NCBI GenBank assembly: GCA_013203465.1
Contig: JABMNR010000005.1
Span: 1 to 42,982 of the forward strand
Reading direction: 5' to 3'
DNA from: Alphaproteobacteria bacterium
GTDB lineage: Bacteria; Pseudomonadota; Alphaproteobacteria; Thalassobaculales; Thalassobaculaceae
DNA: 42,982 bases
Shown: in pieces, positions 24,834-34,337 of the stretch
Numbering within the stretch: the stretch's first letter is position 1
Layout: every line of letters starts with the position of its first letter
The notes under the pieces: model-generated
The model's input: only the letters and a program-made list of their open reading frames with translations
What the model was told of the DNA's origin: nothing
The model's database searches: none
Program-made: the position numbers and the translations under genes

Positions 24834-24933
24834 GCGGCGAGTAGGTTCCTTGGCCCCATCCACGAGCGGCCTTCGGCCCTAGCCGTTCACCGCCGCGACA
24901 CCCATCCTATCCTGCAAACTTACGGAGGATGCC

Positions 24934-25125
24934 ATGGCCGATGCCCCGACCCTCGCCGAGGCGATCAACGACACCTGCCCGTGGTCCGGCAAGCCGATCG
25001 CCGAGGATTCGCTGACCACCTACAACGGCCACGTGGTCGGCTTCTGCAACCCCGGCTGCCGCGACAAGTTCGAGGCGGCAACCGGTCATTTCGAGGCGGC
25101 GCTGAATAGTGAGGTGGCCGAGTAA
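24934..25125 (+). CDS. Small YHS/TRASH-like cysteine protein
   Basis: 63 aa. DTCPWSGKPI and GFCNPGCRDKFEAATGHF place Cys15, Cys38 and Cys42 in the pattern of YHS-type metal-binding domains, with the typical C-x3-C-x3-F end. The start is secure: GGAGG lies five bases before the ATG. Such domains occur in metal handling or as add-ons to other proteins, and no specific role can be given. It sits alone, 100 bases after the oxygenase gene and convergent with the TPP-enzyme operon (10 bases between stops). Confidence 0.8.
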   Translation: MADAPTLAEAINDTCPWSGKPIAEDSLTTYNGHVVGFCNPGCRDKFEAATGHFEAALNSEVAE

Positions 25126-25135
25126 ACGACCCCCG

Positions 25136-26869
25136 TTACGCTACCCGGTCGCCCTTCTTGATCTGGGCGGTGCGGTTGTCGACACCGGGCAGCATCTTGG
25201 CCGGATCGCGGGTGACCACCACGTCGAGCACGGTGGGCCGGCCGCTCTCGGCCAGGGCGGCGCGCAGGGCGGGGGCGATGTCCTCGGGCCTCTCGACCCG
25301 GATACCCTTGCAGCCGAACGCCTCCACCACCTTGGCGTAATTGGTCTCGGCGAGGTCGGAGGATTGATAGGCGTCTTGGCCGTACATCAGATGCTGCAGC
25401 GCTTTGACATAGCCCGAGGCGGCGTTGTTGACGACGATCACGGTGAAGGCGAGACCGAGGCGGCGGGCGGTCTCCAGCTCACCCATCACCATGTTGAAGC
25501 CGCCATCGCCGGTCAGCGCCACCACCGGACCCAGCCCGTCATGGGCGGCCCCCAAACAAGCGCCGATGCCGCCCGGCACACCGTAGCCGATCGAGGCGAA
25601 CCCCCGGTCCGGCACGAAGCCGCGCCCGGCCTGCTTGGTGTCGTACAGCAACCCGCCCCAGTGCGCGGCGAAGCCGCCATCGGCGACCAGGGTCGCGTCG
25701 GCCGGCAAGACCTGGTTCAACTCGTGCAGCAGCCGCGCCATGTTGATCGGCGTCTCGTCCGAGGTCAGACGCGGGTCCACATCCTGGCGCCAGACGGCCA
25801 TGCGCGCCGGCACCTGGGCCGCCCAACCGGCCAACTTGTCCTTCAGCCCGGCATCGGCCAAGGCGGCGTGCAGATCCTCGATCCCGGCCTCGGCGTCACC
25901 CCATAGGCTGAGGGCCGGGGTCACCGTACGGCCCATCTCCTCGGCGACGATGTCCAGATGGATCAGGGTCTTACCCTTGGGCGGCACGGAATAGCGCTTG
26001 GTGGCGATCTCGCCGAGCTTGCAGCCGACCACCAGCAGCACGTCGGCCTCGTCGATCAGGCCGTTGGCGATCCGGTCGTAGCGGCCGAACAACCCGGCCG
26101 ACAGCGGGCTGGTGCAGGCGATCGCCCCCTTGCCGCTCATGGTGTGAGCAACCGGGATGTTGTTCGCCTCGGCGAAGGCGGTGATGGCGCCCGAGGCGCG
26201 GCTGATGTGCACGCCGCCGCCGCACAGCAGCATCGGCCGCTCGGCCGCGCGCAGCATATCGGCGGCGGTGTCGATGCCGGTGGCGCTGGGCCGCGCCCGC
26301 AGCGCCGGGGCGGCCCGGTGGATCGGATCGACGACGAAATCCTCGTCCTCGAACGGATAGGTCGCGTGGCAGATGTCCTCCGGCAGATCGAGCACCACCG
26401 GCCCCGGCCGGCCACTGGTGGCAACCGCGAAGGCCCGGCGCACCAGCTCGGGAATGCGCTCGATGTACTCGACCCGGATCACCTCCTTGGTCGCCGGACG
26501 CAGGATATCGAGCTGCCGGCTTTCCTGGGTCATGTTCTTCCAGGAGTGCAGGCGGTGACTGTCGCCAACGATCGCCACGATGGGAATGCCGGCGTTCAGG
26601 CTCTCGACCAGTGCGGTCACCAGATTGGTCGCCCCCGGACCGAGCGTCGCGTCGACCACGCCGACCCGGCCGGTCACCTTGGCGTAGGCGTCGGCGGCGA
26701 AGGCACCGCAACGCTCGTCATTGATCAGATAATGCTTGAGCCCCAGCCGCCGGACGGCGTCATAGAACGGCAGAAGCTGGAACCCTCCCATGCCGAACAT
26801 CGGCCCGATCTCGTACGCCCGCAGCATCCGGGCAAGCGCTTCGCCGCCGGTCATCTCGTTGCTTGCCAT
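25136..26869 (-). CDS. Thiamine-diphosphate-dependent enzyme, acetolactate-synthase-like
   Basis: 577 aa with the three-domain layout of the POX/AHAS family. The N-terminal Pyr domain has DERCGAFAADAYAKVTG, whose Glu should activate the cofactor, and TLGPGATNLVTAL. The central domain is followed by the PP domain with GDGGFNMVMGELETARRLGLAFTVIVVNN, the GDG-x(about 25)-NN ThDP motif. True biosynthetic IlvB is a different branch, and there is no IlvN small subunit next to it, so a catabolic 2-oxoacid decarboxylase or synthase is more likely. GAGGG at four bases supports the start. Last gene of a three-gene minus-strand operon with two E1 subunits. Confidence 0.85.
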   Translation of the reverse strand: MASNEMTGGEALARMLRAYEIGPMFGMGGFQLLPFYDAVRRLGLKHYLINDERCGAFAADAYAKVTGRVGVVDATLGPGATNLVTALVESLNAGIPIVAIVGDSHRLHSWKNMTQESRQLDILRPATKEVIRVEYIERIPELVRRAFAVATSGRPGPVVLDLPEDICHATYPFEDEDFVVDPIHRAAPALRARPSATGIDTAADMLRAAERPMLLCGGGVHISRASGAITAFAEANNIPVAHTMSGKGAIACTSPLSAGLFGRYDRIANGLIDEADVLLVVGCKLGEIATKRYSVPPKGKTLIHLDIVAEEMGRTVTPALSLWGDAEAGIEDLHAALADAGLKDKLAGWAAQVPARMAVWRQDVDPRLTSDETPINMARLLHELNQVLPADATLVADGGFAAHWGGLLYDTKQAGRGFVPDRGFASIGYGVPGGIGACLGAAHDGLGPVVALTGDGGFNMVMGELETARRLGLAFTVIVVNNAASGYVKALQHLMYGQDAYQSSDLAETNYAKVVEAFGCKGIRVERPEDIAPALRAALAESGRPTVLDVVVTRDPAKMLPGVDNRTAQIKKGDRVA

Positions 26870-26907
26870 GATTCCCTCTTTCCCGTCCCGGCTAAGGTGC
26901 CGATGTC

Positions 26908-27879
26908 TTACTGTTGCACCAACGTCCTGGCCATCTCGGCGATCTTCGCCGGCGTGACGCGCAGCATGTCCTCCAGCGGCGGCGCGTAGGCGATCGGCAC
27001 GCGCGGGCTGCCGAGCCGCTTGACCGGGGCTTTCAATTTGCCGAACAGGGCGTCCGCCACGGTCGCCGCCACCTCGGCGCCGAAGCCGCCAACCTGCACG
27101 CTTTCATGCGCCACGATCAGCCGGCCGGTCTTCTCGACGCTGGCGAACACCGCCCGCTTATCCCACGGCCACAGCGTGCGAAGATCGATGACCTCGGCTT
27201 CTATCCCCTCACTCGCCAGGCTCTCCGCCGCCTCGGTCGCGGCGTGCACGGTGGCGGACCACGAGACGATCGTCACGTCGGTCCCCGCACGCGCGATCCG
27301 CGCCACGCCGAACGGGATAGGGTCCCCGTCCGGCACCTCGCCTTCGAGCGCCCACAGGTTCTTGTGCTCCATGTAAACCACGGGATCGTCCGAGCGAATC
27401 GCGGTCTTGAGCAGCCCCCGGTTGTCATGCGGCGTCGCTGGACAGACGACGACCAGACCCGGGATGTGAGTGTACCAGCTCTCCAGCGATTGGCTGTGCT
27501 GAGCGGCGGAGGAGCGCCACATGCCCATGGGTTCGCGGACCACCAGCGGCACCTTGGTCTGACCGCCGAACATATAGCGCGCCTTGGCCGCTTGGTTGAC
27601 CAGCTCGTCGACGGCGCACAGCGCGAAATCGGCGAACCGCATCTCGACCACCGGCCGGGTGCCGGTCATCGCCGCGCCCACCGCCGCGCCGAGGATCGCC
27701 GCCTCGGAAATCGGCGCGTCGGAGATGCGTTGCGGGCCGAATTCCTCCGGCAGGCCCTTGTATTGCCCGAACACCCCGCCCCGGCCGAGATCCTCGCCCA
27801 GGCACCAGACCAGCGGATCGCGACGCATTTCCTCGGCCAGGGTGGTCTTGGCGGCGTCGGCATAGGTCATGACCGCCAT
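26908..27879 (-). CDS. 2-oxoacid dehydrogenase E1 component, beta subunit (PDH/acetoin DH-like)
   Basis: 323 aa. GEDLGRGGVFGQYKGL, RISDAPISEAAILGAAVGAA, RFADFALCAVDELVNQAAK and RSSAAQHSQSLESWYTHIPGL are the hallmarks of E1 beta of pyruvate/branched-chain/acetoin dehydrogenases, where the beta subunit completes the ThDP site of the alpha subunit. GGAGG seven bases before the ATG supports this start, which overlaps the alpha-subunit stop by one base. No E2 acyltransferase or E3 dehydrogenase is in view, so the physiological 2-oxoacid and acceptor remain unknown. Confidence 0.93.
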   Translation of the reverse strand: MAVMTYADAAKTTLAEEMRRDPLVWCLGEDLGRGGVFGQYKGLPEEFGPQRISDAPISEAAILGAAVGAAMTGTRPVVEMRFADFALCAVDELVNQAAKARYMFGGQTKVPLVVREPMGMWRSSAAQHSQSLESWYTHIPGLVVVCPATPHDNRGLLKTAIRSDDPVVYMEHKNLWALEGEVPDGDPIPFGVARIARAGTDVTIVSWSATVHAATEAAESLASEGIEAEVIDLRTLWPWDKRAVFASVEKTGRLIVAHESVQVGGFGAEVAATVADALFGKLKAPVKRLGSPRVPIAYAPPLEDMLRVTPAKIAEMARTLVQQ

Positions 27880-28883
27880 CAGAACGCCTCCACGCGTGGG
27901 TCGCCGGCGTCCTGCACGTCCTCATACCCCCGGCTCAGCGGCGGCCAGGGTGCCGCCTTGGCCTCGGTGTAGACCGCATCCATCTCCTGTTTCGCCGCGC
28001 GCTCGTTCTCGGCCAGATCGGCGCCACGGACACCGGCATCGGCCAGCATCTGGGCCAGCTTGGCGATCGGGTCGCGGCGCCACGCCGCCTCGACCTCGTC
28101 CGGCGCGCGATAGGTCGCGGGATCGGCGGCGGTGTGCCCGGTCAGCCGGTAGGTCTCGGCGACGATGAACCGTGGCCCACCACCGCCTCGGATCGCCGAC
28201 ACCGCGTCGGCCACCGCCTCATCGACCGCCAGGACGTCGTTACCGTCGACCTCGACCGAGGGAATACCCAGCGCCTCGGCCCGCGCCGCCGCGCCCGGCC
28301 CGGCGGTCATCGCGGCGGTGCGGGTGGTCGAGGCGTAGCCGTTGTCCTCGCACACGTACAACGCGGGAAGCACGAATACCTTGGCCCAGTTCAATCCCTC
28401 CAGGAACGGCCCCCGGTTGATCGCGCCATCGCCAAAGATCGAACAGGCGATCCGGTCCTCGCCACGCAGCTTGATGGCATGCGCGGCGCCGGCGGTGATG
28501 TGAATGTTGGCGGCCACCACCCCATTGGCGCCCAGCATGCCGACCTTGAAATCGGCGATGTGCATCGACCCGCCCTTGCCATGGCTGTTGCCGCCCTCGC
28601 GGCCCAACAGCTCGCGCATCATGGCCCCGGCGTCCGCACCCTTGGCCAGGGTGTGACCGTGCCCCCGGTGGGTCGAGGTCAGGATATCGTCGCGCCGCAG
28701 GTTGGAGCAGACGCCGACGGCGATCCCCTCCTGGCCGATCGACGGGTGAATGGCGCCGAGCACCAGCTTCTCGGTATTGGCCTGCAGCGCCGCTTCCTCG
28801 AACGCCCGAATACGCCACATCAGCCGATGGTGGCCAAGCAGACGATCGACATCGAGATTGCGCGCGGTTTTGCTGGCGGACAC
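27879..28883 (-). CDS. 2-oxoacid dehydrogenase E1 component, alpha subunit (PDH/acetoin DH-like)
   Basis: 334 aa. HPSIGQEGIAVGVCSNLRRDD, HRGHGHTLAKG, GKGGSMHIADF and the ThDP motif GDGAINRGPFLEGLNWAKV with its closing EDN are typical of E1 alpha, close to AcoA/PdhA. YRLTGHTAADPATYR matches the usual regulatory-loop region. The start is the GTG at 28883, five bases after GGAGGAG; the open frame further upstream is not family-like. First gene of the operon, transcribed from a TTGACC-N18-TAGACT promoter at 28946-28975. Confidence 0.92.
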   Translation of the reverse strand: MSASKTARNLDVDRLLGHHRLMWRIRAFEEAALQANTEKLVLGAIHPSIGQEGIAVGVCSNLRRDDILTSTHRGHGHTLAKGADAGAMMRELLGREGGNSHGKGGSMHIADFKVGMLGANGVVAANIHITAGAAHAIKLRGEDRIACSIFGDGAINRGPFLEGLNWAKVFVLPALYVCEDNGYASTTRTAAMTAGPGAAARAEALGIPSVEVDGNDVLAVDEAVADAVSAIRGGGGPRFIVAETYRLTGHTAADPATYRAPDEVEAAWRRDPIAKLAQMLADAGVRGADLAENERAAKQEMDAVYTEAKAAPWPPLSRGYEDVQDAGDPRVEAF

Positions 28884-28945
28884 GGGCACTCCTCCCTGAA
28901 GGCCCGACTTGCGTGTTGATTTTCTAGCGGGTCGCGGGCGGGCGA

Positions 28946-28975
28946 AGTCTAGGGAGAGGCGAGTCACCGGGTCAA
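28946..28975 (-). promoter_or_regulatory. Sigma-70-type promoter of the E1 alpha/beta operon
   Basis: On the minus strand, -35 TTGACC (28975-28970), an 18-base spacer and -10 TAGACT (28951-28946). The predicted start is near 28939, leaving a leader of about 56 bases to the GTG of the alpha subunit. No operator-like repeat is evident beside it. Confidence 0.55.
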
Positions 28976-29058
28976 GACAACGGCGGCGTCGACAAACACC
29001 CATATTGGCGCTATCACCCGCGCGCCCGACGTCGGCCCATCCGCCGCAGGAGTCCACC

Positions 29059-29616
29059 ATGCGCAGCGCCACCACTGAACGCACCGCCCTGTTCTCCGGC
29101 ATGATCGCCATCGGTCTTGTCGTCCTGGTGTCCAACATCGCGGTCGGCTATCCGATCAACGACTGGCTGACCTGGGGAGCGCTGAGCTATCCGCTGGCGT
29201 TCCTGGTGACCGATTTGACCAACCGAATCCTCGGCGTGACGTCGGCTCGGCGGGTGGTCTATGTCGGTTTCGCGGTCGGCGTGGCGCTGTCGCTGTATTT
29301 CGCAGACCTGCGCATCGCCGTTGCCAGCGGTACGGCCTTCCTGCTCGCCCAGTTGCTGGACATCTGGCTGTTCGACAAGCTGCGCCGTCAGGTGTGGTGG
29401 AAGGCGCCGCTGGTGTCTTCGATCCTCGCCTCGGCGCTGGACACCGCGATCTTCTTCGCCGCCGCCTTCGCCTTCACCGACCTGCCGTGGGTGACCTGGG
29501 CGATCGGCGATTACGGCGCCAAGCTGGCGATGGCGGCGCTCCTGCTGCTGCCGTTCCGGGTGTTCATCGCTACCTTGCCCGCCGAGTGGCAGAGGCCGCG
29601 CGCCGCCGAGAGCTGA
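29059..29616 (+). CDS. yhhQ: YhhQ/VUT-family queuosine precursor transporter
   Basis: 185 aa integral inner-membrane protein with about five to six hydrophobic helices. [23 protein letters not shown] is the conserved loop of the VUT (DUF165) family. E. coli YhhQ imports preQ0, and relatives take up preQ1 or other queuosine precursors. The ATG has AGGAG six bases upstream. It heads a run of four queuosine genes, which makes the assignment firm. No preQ1 riboswitch was recognised in the 175 bases upstream. Confidence 0.9.
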   Translation: MRSATTERTALFSGMIAIGLVVLVSNIAVGYPINDWLTWGALSYPLAFLVTDLTNRILGVTSARRVVYVGFAVGVALSLYFADLRIAVASGTAFLLAQLLDIWLFDKLRRQVWWKAPLVSSILASALDTAIFFAAAFAFTDLPWVTWAIGDYGAKLAMAALLLLPFRVFIATLPAEWQRPRAAES

Positions 29617-29632
29617 GACCGCGCGGCGCCCG

Positions 29633-30670
29633 ATGCGCGTCGAGCTGTTCGACTACCCCCTGCCCGAGGAGCGGATCGCCCAGCACCCCGCGAGCCCCCG
29701 GGATTCGGCGCGGCTGCTGGATCTGACGACCGGCGGTTTGACCGATCGGACGATCCGCGACCTCCCCAACCTCCTACGGCCGGGTGATCTGCTGATCTCC
29801 AACGACACCCGGGTCATCCCGGCCCGGCTGACCGGTCGGCGCGGGACGGCCAAGGTCGAGGCGACGTTGCACAAGCGCGACGGCGCCGACACGTGGCGCG
29901 CCTTTGCCCGGCCGGCCAAGAAGCTGCGGATTGGTGATCGTATCGATTGGGTGGACGGGTTCTCCGCCGACGTCGCCGCGAAGGGCGAGGCGGGCGAGGT
30001 CACCTTGACCTTCAACCACGCGGATGCGGATTTGATGGCCGCCCTGCACGCACACGGCGTGATGCCGTTGCCGCCCTACATCAAGCGGCCGGCGGGTGCG
30101 GACGCCGACGACGCGCGCGACTATCAAACCATGTTCGCCGCCCGCGAGGGGGCGGTCGCGGCTCCGACGGCCGGGTTGCACTTCACACCTGACCTGCTGG
30201 CGCGGATCGAGGCACGCGGTGTACGACATGTATTGGTGACCCTGCATGTCGGTGCCGGCACCTTCTTGCCGGTCAAGGCCGGCAACACCGACGATCACGC
30301 AATGCACACGGAGTGGGGCGAGGTGCCGGCCGAGACCGCGGCGGCGATCGCCGCAACCCGCGCGGCGGGCGGGCGCATCGTCGCCATCGGCACCACCACG
30401 CTGCGGGTGCTGGAGGCGGCGGCGCGCGACGACGGCACCGTGCCGGCCTGGAGCGGCGAGACCGATCTGTTCATCACCCCCGGCTATCGGTTCAAGGTGA
30501 TCGATCTGCTGCTGACCAATTTTCACCTGCCCCGGTCGACCTTGCTCATGCTGGTATCGGCGTTTTCCGGGCGCGAGCGAATCTTGGCGGCCTACGACCA
30601 CGCGATCCGGACGGGGTATCGTTTCTTCTCCTACGGAGACGCCTGTTTGTTGGAGCGCACTGAGCAATGA
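29633..30670 (+). CDS. queA: QueA, S-adenosylmethionine:tRNA ribosyltransferase-isomerase
   Basis: 345 aa, full length. The N-terminus [18 protein letters not shown], then [35 protein letters not shown] and the C-terminal [16 protein letters not shown] are diagnostic. QueA transfers the ribosyl part of SAM to preQ1-modified tRNA, forming epoxyqueuosine at position 34. It follows the transporter by 16 bases and overlaps tgt by four bases (ATGA), so it is translationally coupled. Confidence 0.97.
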   Translation: MRVELFDYPLPEERIAQHPASPRDSARLLDLTTGGLTDRTIRDLPNLLRPGDLLISNDTRVIPARLTGRRGTAKVEATLHKRDGADTWRAFARPAKKLRIGDRIDWVDGFSADVAAKGEAGEVTLTFNHADADLMAALHAHGVMPLPPYIKRPAGADADDARDYQTMFAAREGAVAAPTAGLHFTPDLLARIEARGVRHVLVTLHVGAGTFLPVKAGNTDDHAMHTEWGEVPAETAAAIAATRAAGGRIVAIGTTTLRVLEAAARDDGTVPAWSGETDLFITPGYRFKVIDLLLTNFHLPRSTLLMLVSAFSGRERILAAYDHAIRTGYRFFSYGDACLLERTEQ

Positions 30671-31791
30671 CCATCGGCTTCGAGAGCTGGGCGCGGGATG
30701 GCGCGGCGCGGCGCGGGCGGCTGACCCTGGCCCATGGCACGGTGGAGACACCGGCGTTCATGCCCGTCGGCACCGCCGCCACCGTCAAGGCCATGCGCCC
30801 GGAAGCGGTGGCCGAGACCGGGGCCGAGATCGTGCTCGGCAACACCTATCACCTGATGTTGCGGCCGACGGCCGAGCGTATCGCCGCGCTGGGTGGGCTG
30901 CACCGGTTCATGAACTGGTCCAAGCCGATCCTGACCGACAGCGGCGGCTTTCAGGTCATGTCGCTCGCCGGTCGCCGTGAACTCGACGCCGATGGGGTGA
31001 CCTTCCAAAGCCATATCGACGGCAGCAAGCATCGGCTGACCCCGGAACGCTCGATCGAGATTCAACACCTGCTTGGCGCCGACATCACCATGGCGTTCGA
31101 CGAATGCACCCCACATCCCGCCACCCATGAGGCGGCGGCGGACTCCATGCGGCTGTCGATGCGCTGGGCCGAGCGCTCGAAGACCGCGTTCGTCGAGCGC
31201 GACGGACACGGTTTGTTCGGCATCGTGCAGGGCAGTGTCTATGACGATTTTCGGCGGGAGTCGGCCGAACTCCTGACAAGCATCGGCTTCGACGGTTACG
31301 CGATCGGGGGATTGGCGGTCGGCGAGGGGCAGGAGGAGATGTTCCGCGTGCTCGACGTCACGGTGCCGCATCTGCCCGATGACCGGCCGCGCTATCTGAT
31401 GGGGGTGGGGAAACCGGCCGATCTGGTCGGCGCCGTGCTGCGCGGGATCGACATGTTCGACTGCGTGCTGCCGAGCCGCTCCGGGCGGACCGCGCAGGCC
31501 CAGAGCCGGCGCGGTGCGATCAACCTGCGCAACGCCCGCCACGCCGCCGACCCGCGGCCTCTCGACCCGGACTGCGCCTGCCCGGCCTGCACCGGCTATA
31601 GCCGCGCGTATCTGCATCATTTGACCAAGGCGGGTGAAATCCTCGGCCCGATGCTGCTGACCTGGCACAACCTGCACTACTATCAGGAGCTGATGGCCGG
31701 GTTGCGGTCGGCAATCGAAGCGGGGCGGCTGGCGGATTTCGCTGCCGGCTTCCACGCGCAGCAGGCGGCGGGCGATCTGCCGCCTCTCTAG
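30667..31791 (+). CDS. tgt: Tgt, tRNA-guanine transglycosylase
   Basis: 374 aa, complete. [33 protein letters not shown] with the general-base Asp, GGLAVGEG, and [17 protein letters not shown] with the nucleophile Asp are all present. The zinc site [17 protein letters not shown] plus a later His closes the C-terminus. It exchanges guanine-34 for preQ1 in tRNA Asp, Asn, His and Tyr. Overlaps queA by four bases. Confidence 0.98.
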   Translation: MTIGFESWARDGAARRGRLTLAHGTVETPAFMPVGTAATVKAMRPEAVAETGAEIVLGNTYHLMLRPTAERIAALGGLHRFMNWSKPILTDSGGFQVMSLAGRRELDADGVTFQSHIDGSKHRLTPERSIEIQHLLGADITMAFDECTPHPATHEAAADSMRLSMRWAERSKTAFVERDGHGLFGIVQGSVYDDFRRESAELLTSIGFDGYAIGGLAVGEGQEEMFRVLDVTVPHLPDDRPRYLMGVGKPADLVGAVLRGIDMFDCVLPSRSGRTAQAQSRRGAINLRNARHAADPRPLDPDCACPACTGYSRAYLHHLTKAGEILGPMLLTWHNLHYYQELMAGLRSAIEAGRLADFAAGFHAQQAAGDLPPL

Positions 31792-31809
31792 GAACGGCCT
31801 AGGAGCGGC

Positions 31810-32928
31810 ATGGATCCGACAACACGCATCAAGGACCGAGCACTGGCCGAGGGGTTCGACGCGGTCGGTATCACGACGGCGGAGATCGGCGTCCGTGAGC
31901 AGGCGCGGCTGGACGCCTTCGTGTCAGGCGGCGAGCATGGCGAGATGGCCTGGATGGCCGACACGCTGGCACGGCGGCGTGATCCCCGGGTCCTGTGGCC
32001 CGAGGCACGCAGCGTGATCGTCTGCGCCGCCAATTACGGCCCCGACCACGATCCGATCGACGATCTCGAACAATCGGACCGGGGTGCGATTGCCGTCTAC
32101 GCACGGAACAAGGACTATCACGACCTGTTGAAGAAACGGCTGAAACGCCTCGCCCGATGGATGCACCAGGAGCTGGGTGCCGAGGTCAAGGTGTTCATCG
32201 ATACCGCCCCGGTGCTGGAAAAGCCGCTGGCGACGCGCGCCGGAATCGGCTGGCAAGGCAAGCACACCAATCTGGTCAGCCGGGAATGGGGCTCGTGGCT
32301 GTTCCTGGGCGAGGTCTTCACCACGCTGGAGCTGACACCCGCTGCGCCGGAGGTCGACCATTGCGGCTCCTGCCGACGTTGCCTTGATGTCTGCCCGACC
32401 GACGCGTTTCCAACGCCCTACACCCTCGATGCCCGGCGTTGCATCAGCTATCTGACGATCGAGCACAAGGGGCCGATCCCGGCCGAGTTCCGCGAGGCGA
32501 TCGGCAACCGGATCTACGGCTGCGACGACTGCCTCGCGGTGTGCCCGTGGAACAAATTCGCCGCGCGGACCGAGGAGGTGGCGTTCGTCGCCCGCGATGA
32601 TTTGACCCTGCCGCTGCTCACCGAGCTTGTGGCCCTCGATGACACCGGGTTTCGCGACCGCTTTCGCGGCTCCCCCATCAAACGGACCGGACGCGACCGC
32701 TTCGTGCGCAACGAGCTGATCGCGCTGGGCAACAGCGGCGATGCGTGCGCGATCTCTCTTGTCGAGGCGCTGCTGGACGACGCGAGCCCGCTGGTGCGTG
32801 GCATGGCGGTGTGGGCGCTGGCTCGCCTCGGTCCGGCGCGGCTTGCACACCACGACACGCAGCGCGCAAACGAAACCGACGACCATGTCCGCGCCGAATG
32901 GCGCACCGCCCTGGGAGAACCCCGATGA
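31810..32928 (+). CDS. queG: QueG, epoxyqueuosine reductase
   Basis: 372 aa. After the N-terminal cobalamin-binding reductase domain ([28 protein letters not shown], then [19 protein letters not shown]) two [4Fe-4S] motifs follow, [16 protein letters not shown] and [11 protein letters not shown]. The C-terminal part is HEAT-like. QueG makes the last step, epoxyqueuosine to queuosine in tRNA. A gap of 18 bases separates it from tgt, and it overlaps queF by four bases. Confidence 0.96.
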   Translation: MDPTTRIKDRALAEGFDAVGITTAEIGVREQARLDAFVSGGEHGEMAWMADTLARRRDPRVLWPEARSVIVCAANYGPDHDPIDDLEQSDRGAIAVYARNKDYHDLLKKRLKRLARWMHQELGAEVKVFIDTAPVLEKPLATRAGIGWQGKHTNLVSREWGSWLFLGEVFTTLELTPAAPEVDHCGSCRRCLDVCPTDAFPTPYTLDARRCISYLTIEHKGPIPAEFREAIGNRIYGCDDCLAVCPWNKFAARTEEVAFVARDDLTLPLLTELVALDDTGFRDRFRGSPIKRTGRDRFVRNELIALGNSGDACAISLVEALLDDASPLVRGMAVWALARLGPARLAHHDTQRANETDDHVRAEWRTALGEPR

Positions 32929-33392
32929 CCGACCAGACGATCTACAGCGGCCTGAACCAGCTCGGCGGTGCCTCCGCCCTGCCCGCCTCGCCGGAGGAAG
33001 CCGTGCTGGAGCGGGTTGAAAACCCGCATGCCGGCACCGATTACGTGGTGCGGTTCACGGCGCCGGAATTCACCTCGCTGTGTCCGGTGACCGGCCAACC
33101 GGACTTCGCCTTCCTGATGATCGACTACGTGCCGACCGACTGGCTGGTGGAGAGCAAATCGCTCAAGCTCTACCTCGGCAGCTTCCGCAACCACGGCGCC
33201 TTTCACGAGGGCTGCACCGTCGACATCGCCAAACGCCTGGAAGAGCTGCTGGCGCCAACATGGCTGCGGATCGGCGGGTACTGGTACCCGCGCGGCGGCA
33301 TGCCGATCGACGTGTTCTACCAATCTGGCGAGCTCCCGAAAGGCGTATGGATTCCGCCCCAGGACGTGCCGTCCTATCGCGGACGGCCATAG
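32925..33392 (+). CDS. queF: QueF, NADPH-dependent 7-cyano-7-deazaguanine reductase (unimodular)
   Basis: 155 aa, the short unimodular form. Cys53 in [11 protein letters not shown] forms the thioimide with preQ0, Asp60 is the proton donor, and ESKSLKLYL with FRNHGAFHE supplies the NADPH and substrate contacts. It reduces preQ0 to preQ1. The ATG lies inside the queG stop (ATGA). With the transporter at the head of the operon, imported preQ0 could be converted straight to preQ1 for Tgt; queC, queD and queE are not in this window. Confidence 0.96.
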   Translation: MTDQTIYSGLNQLGGASALPASPEEAVLERVENPHAGTDYVVRFTAPEFTSLCPVTGQPDFAFLMIDYVPTDWLVESKSLKLYLGSFRNHGAFHEGCTVDIAKRLEELLAPTWLRIGGYWYPRGGMPIDVFYQSGELPKGVWIPPQDVPSYRGRP

Positions 33393-33421
33393 CGGAACGG
33401 CACTGAAATCCACCAGAAGCC

Positions 33422-34267
33422 ATGATACTCTCCAATATGTTGTGGTCATTTCGGATCAGACGGCGATCGGGGATTGCTGTCGCGGTTATCGCTGCCTTAG
33501 CCGTCTTGAATTTGACCAAGGCAAGCGATCTCATCGCGGTCGTCTGCACCGGCGCTGGCTACGACCGACTCTGCGAGGATCGCGAAATCGATAAGGAGTT
33601 CTGCGTCGCCTATGCAGCTGGCGACATGGGCAAGGCGGCGGAACGCGTGCGCCTCTTGCGCAATCCTCACGCGGTGCTGCCCACGGCGCATATGACCGCG
33701 TGCCGCTGGCTCGACGCCGGCGAACGGGATGCCGCACGGGAACTGCTCAACCAAGCGCTCGACAACACGGTCGTTGACATCACCAAGACCGAGCGGAGTG
33801 CCGGAGCGCTCACCCTGATTGCCGACGCGGCGCGTCTGCAAATCGCCGCCGAACTAATCAGCGACGCCGAGCGTACGATGAATGCCTTTGCCTGGATTGC
33901 CGACAGCTTTGCACCGACGGAGGAAGCGTTGCTGGCGCGGGCGATCGCGGCACGCGACTTCGCGGCGATCGGAGAGATCAGCCGGGCCAATGCCTTGTTA
34001 GACAAAGCCGCTGCCACAATAGACCAGGTCGCGGAGGTGAACGGCGTCCGCCCCGCTCGGTATCAGGCCGCATTCATGCTCACCCAGCTCGCCGCGGAAG
34101 CGGGACGATGGGAACGAGCCGAGGTGTTCCTCGAACGTCTGGATGCCGAATCGCCGATCATCGACAGCCTCGACCTCCCCGTCGCCGACCGCGACGCCAT
34201 CCGCCGTTCGGAACGCTGGTTGGCCGACGTTATCGCGACGCGCGTCTTCATAGCTCCTGCCAATTAA
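33422..34267 (+). CDS. Exported helical (TPR-like) protein of unknown function
   Basis: 281 aa. A basic N-terminus and one hydrophobic stretch (IAVAVIAALAVLNLTKA) make a signal peptide or anchor. The rest is almost entirely helical and Ala/Glu-rich, with segments such as AAERVRLLRNPHA, ERDAARELLNQALDN and AGRWERAEVFLERLDAES that look like degenerate TPR or Sel1-type repeats. Four cysteines lie shortly after the signal. It follows queF by 29 bases on the same strand but has no evident link to queuosine. No specific family recognised. Confidence 0.65.
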   Translation: MILSNMLWSFRIRRRSGIAVAVIAALAVLNLTKASDLIAVVCTGAGYDRLCEDREIDKEFCVAYAAGDMGKAAERVRLLRNPHAVLPTAHMTACRWLDAGERDAARELLNQALDNTVVDITKTERSAGALTLIADAARLQIAAELISDAERTMNAFAWIADSFAPTEEALLARAIAARDFAAIGEISRANALLDKAAATIDQVAEVNGVRPARYQAAFMLTQLAAEAGRWERAEVFLERLDAESPIIDSLDLPVADRDAIRRSERWLADVIATRVFIAPAN

Positions 34268-34337
34268 TATCCGCCCCCTGGACCCGCCCCATGCCGACCG
34301 TCAAGATGCGGTGTGCATCTATGGGGAACACGCGGAC

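Noticed and set aside
28884-29058. Possible preQ1 riboswitch before the queuosine transporter
   Set aside because: I looked for the compact preQ1-I hairpin with its A-rich tail and for class II features, and saw neither.
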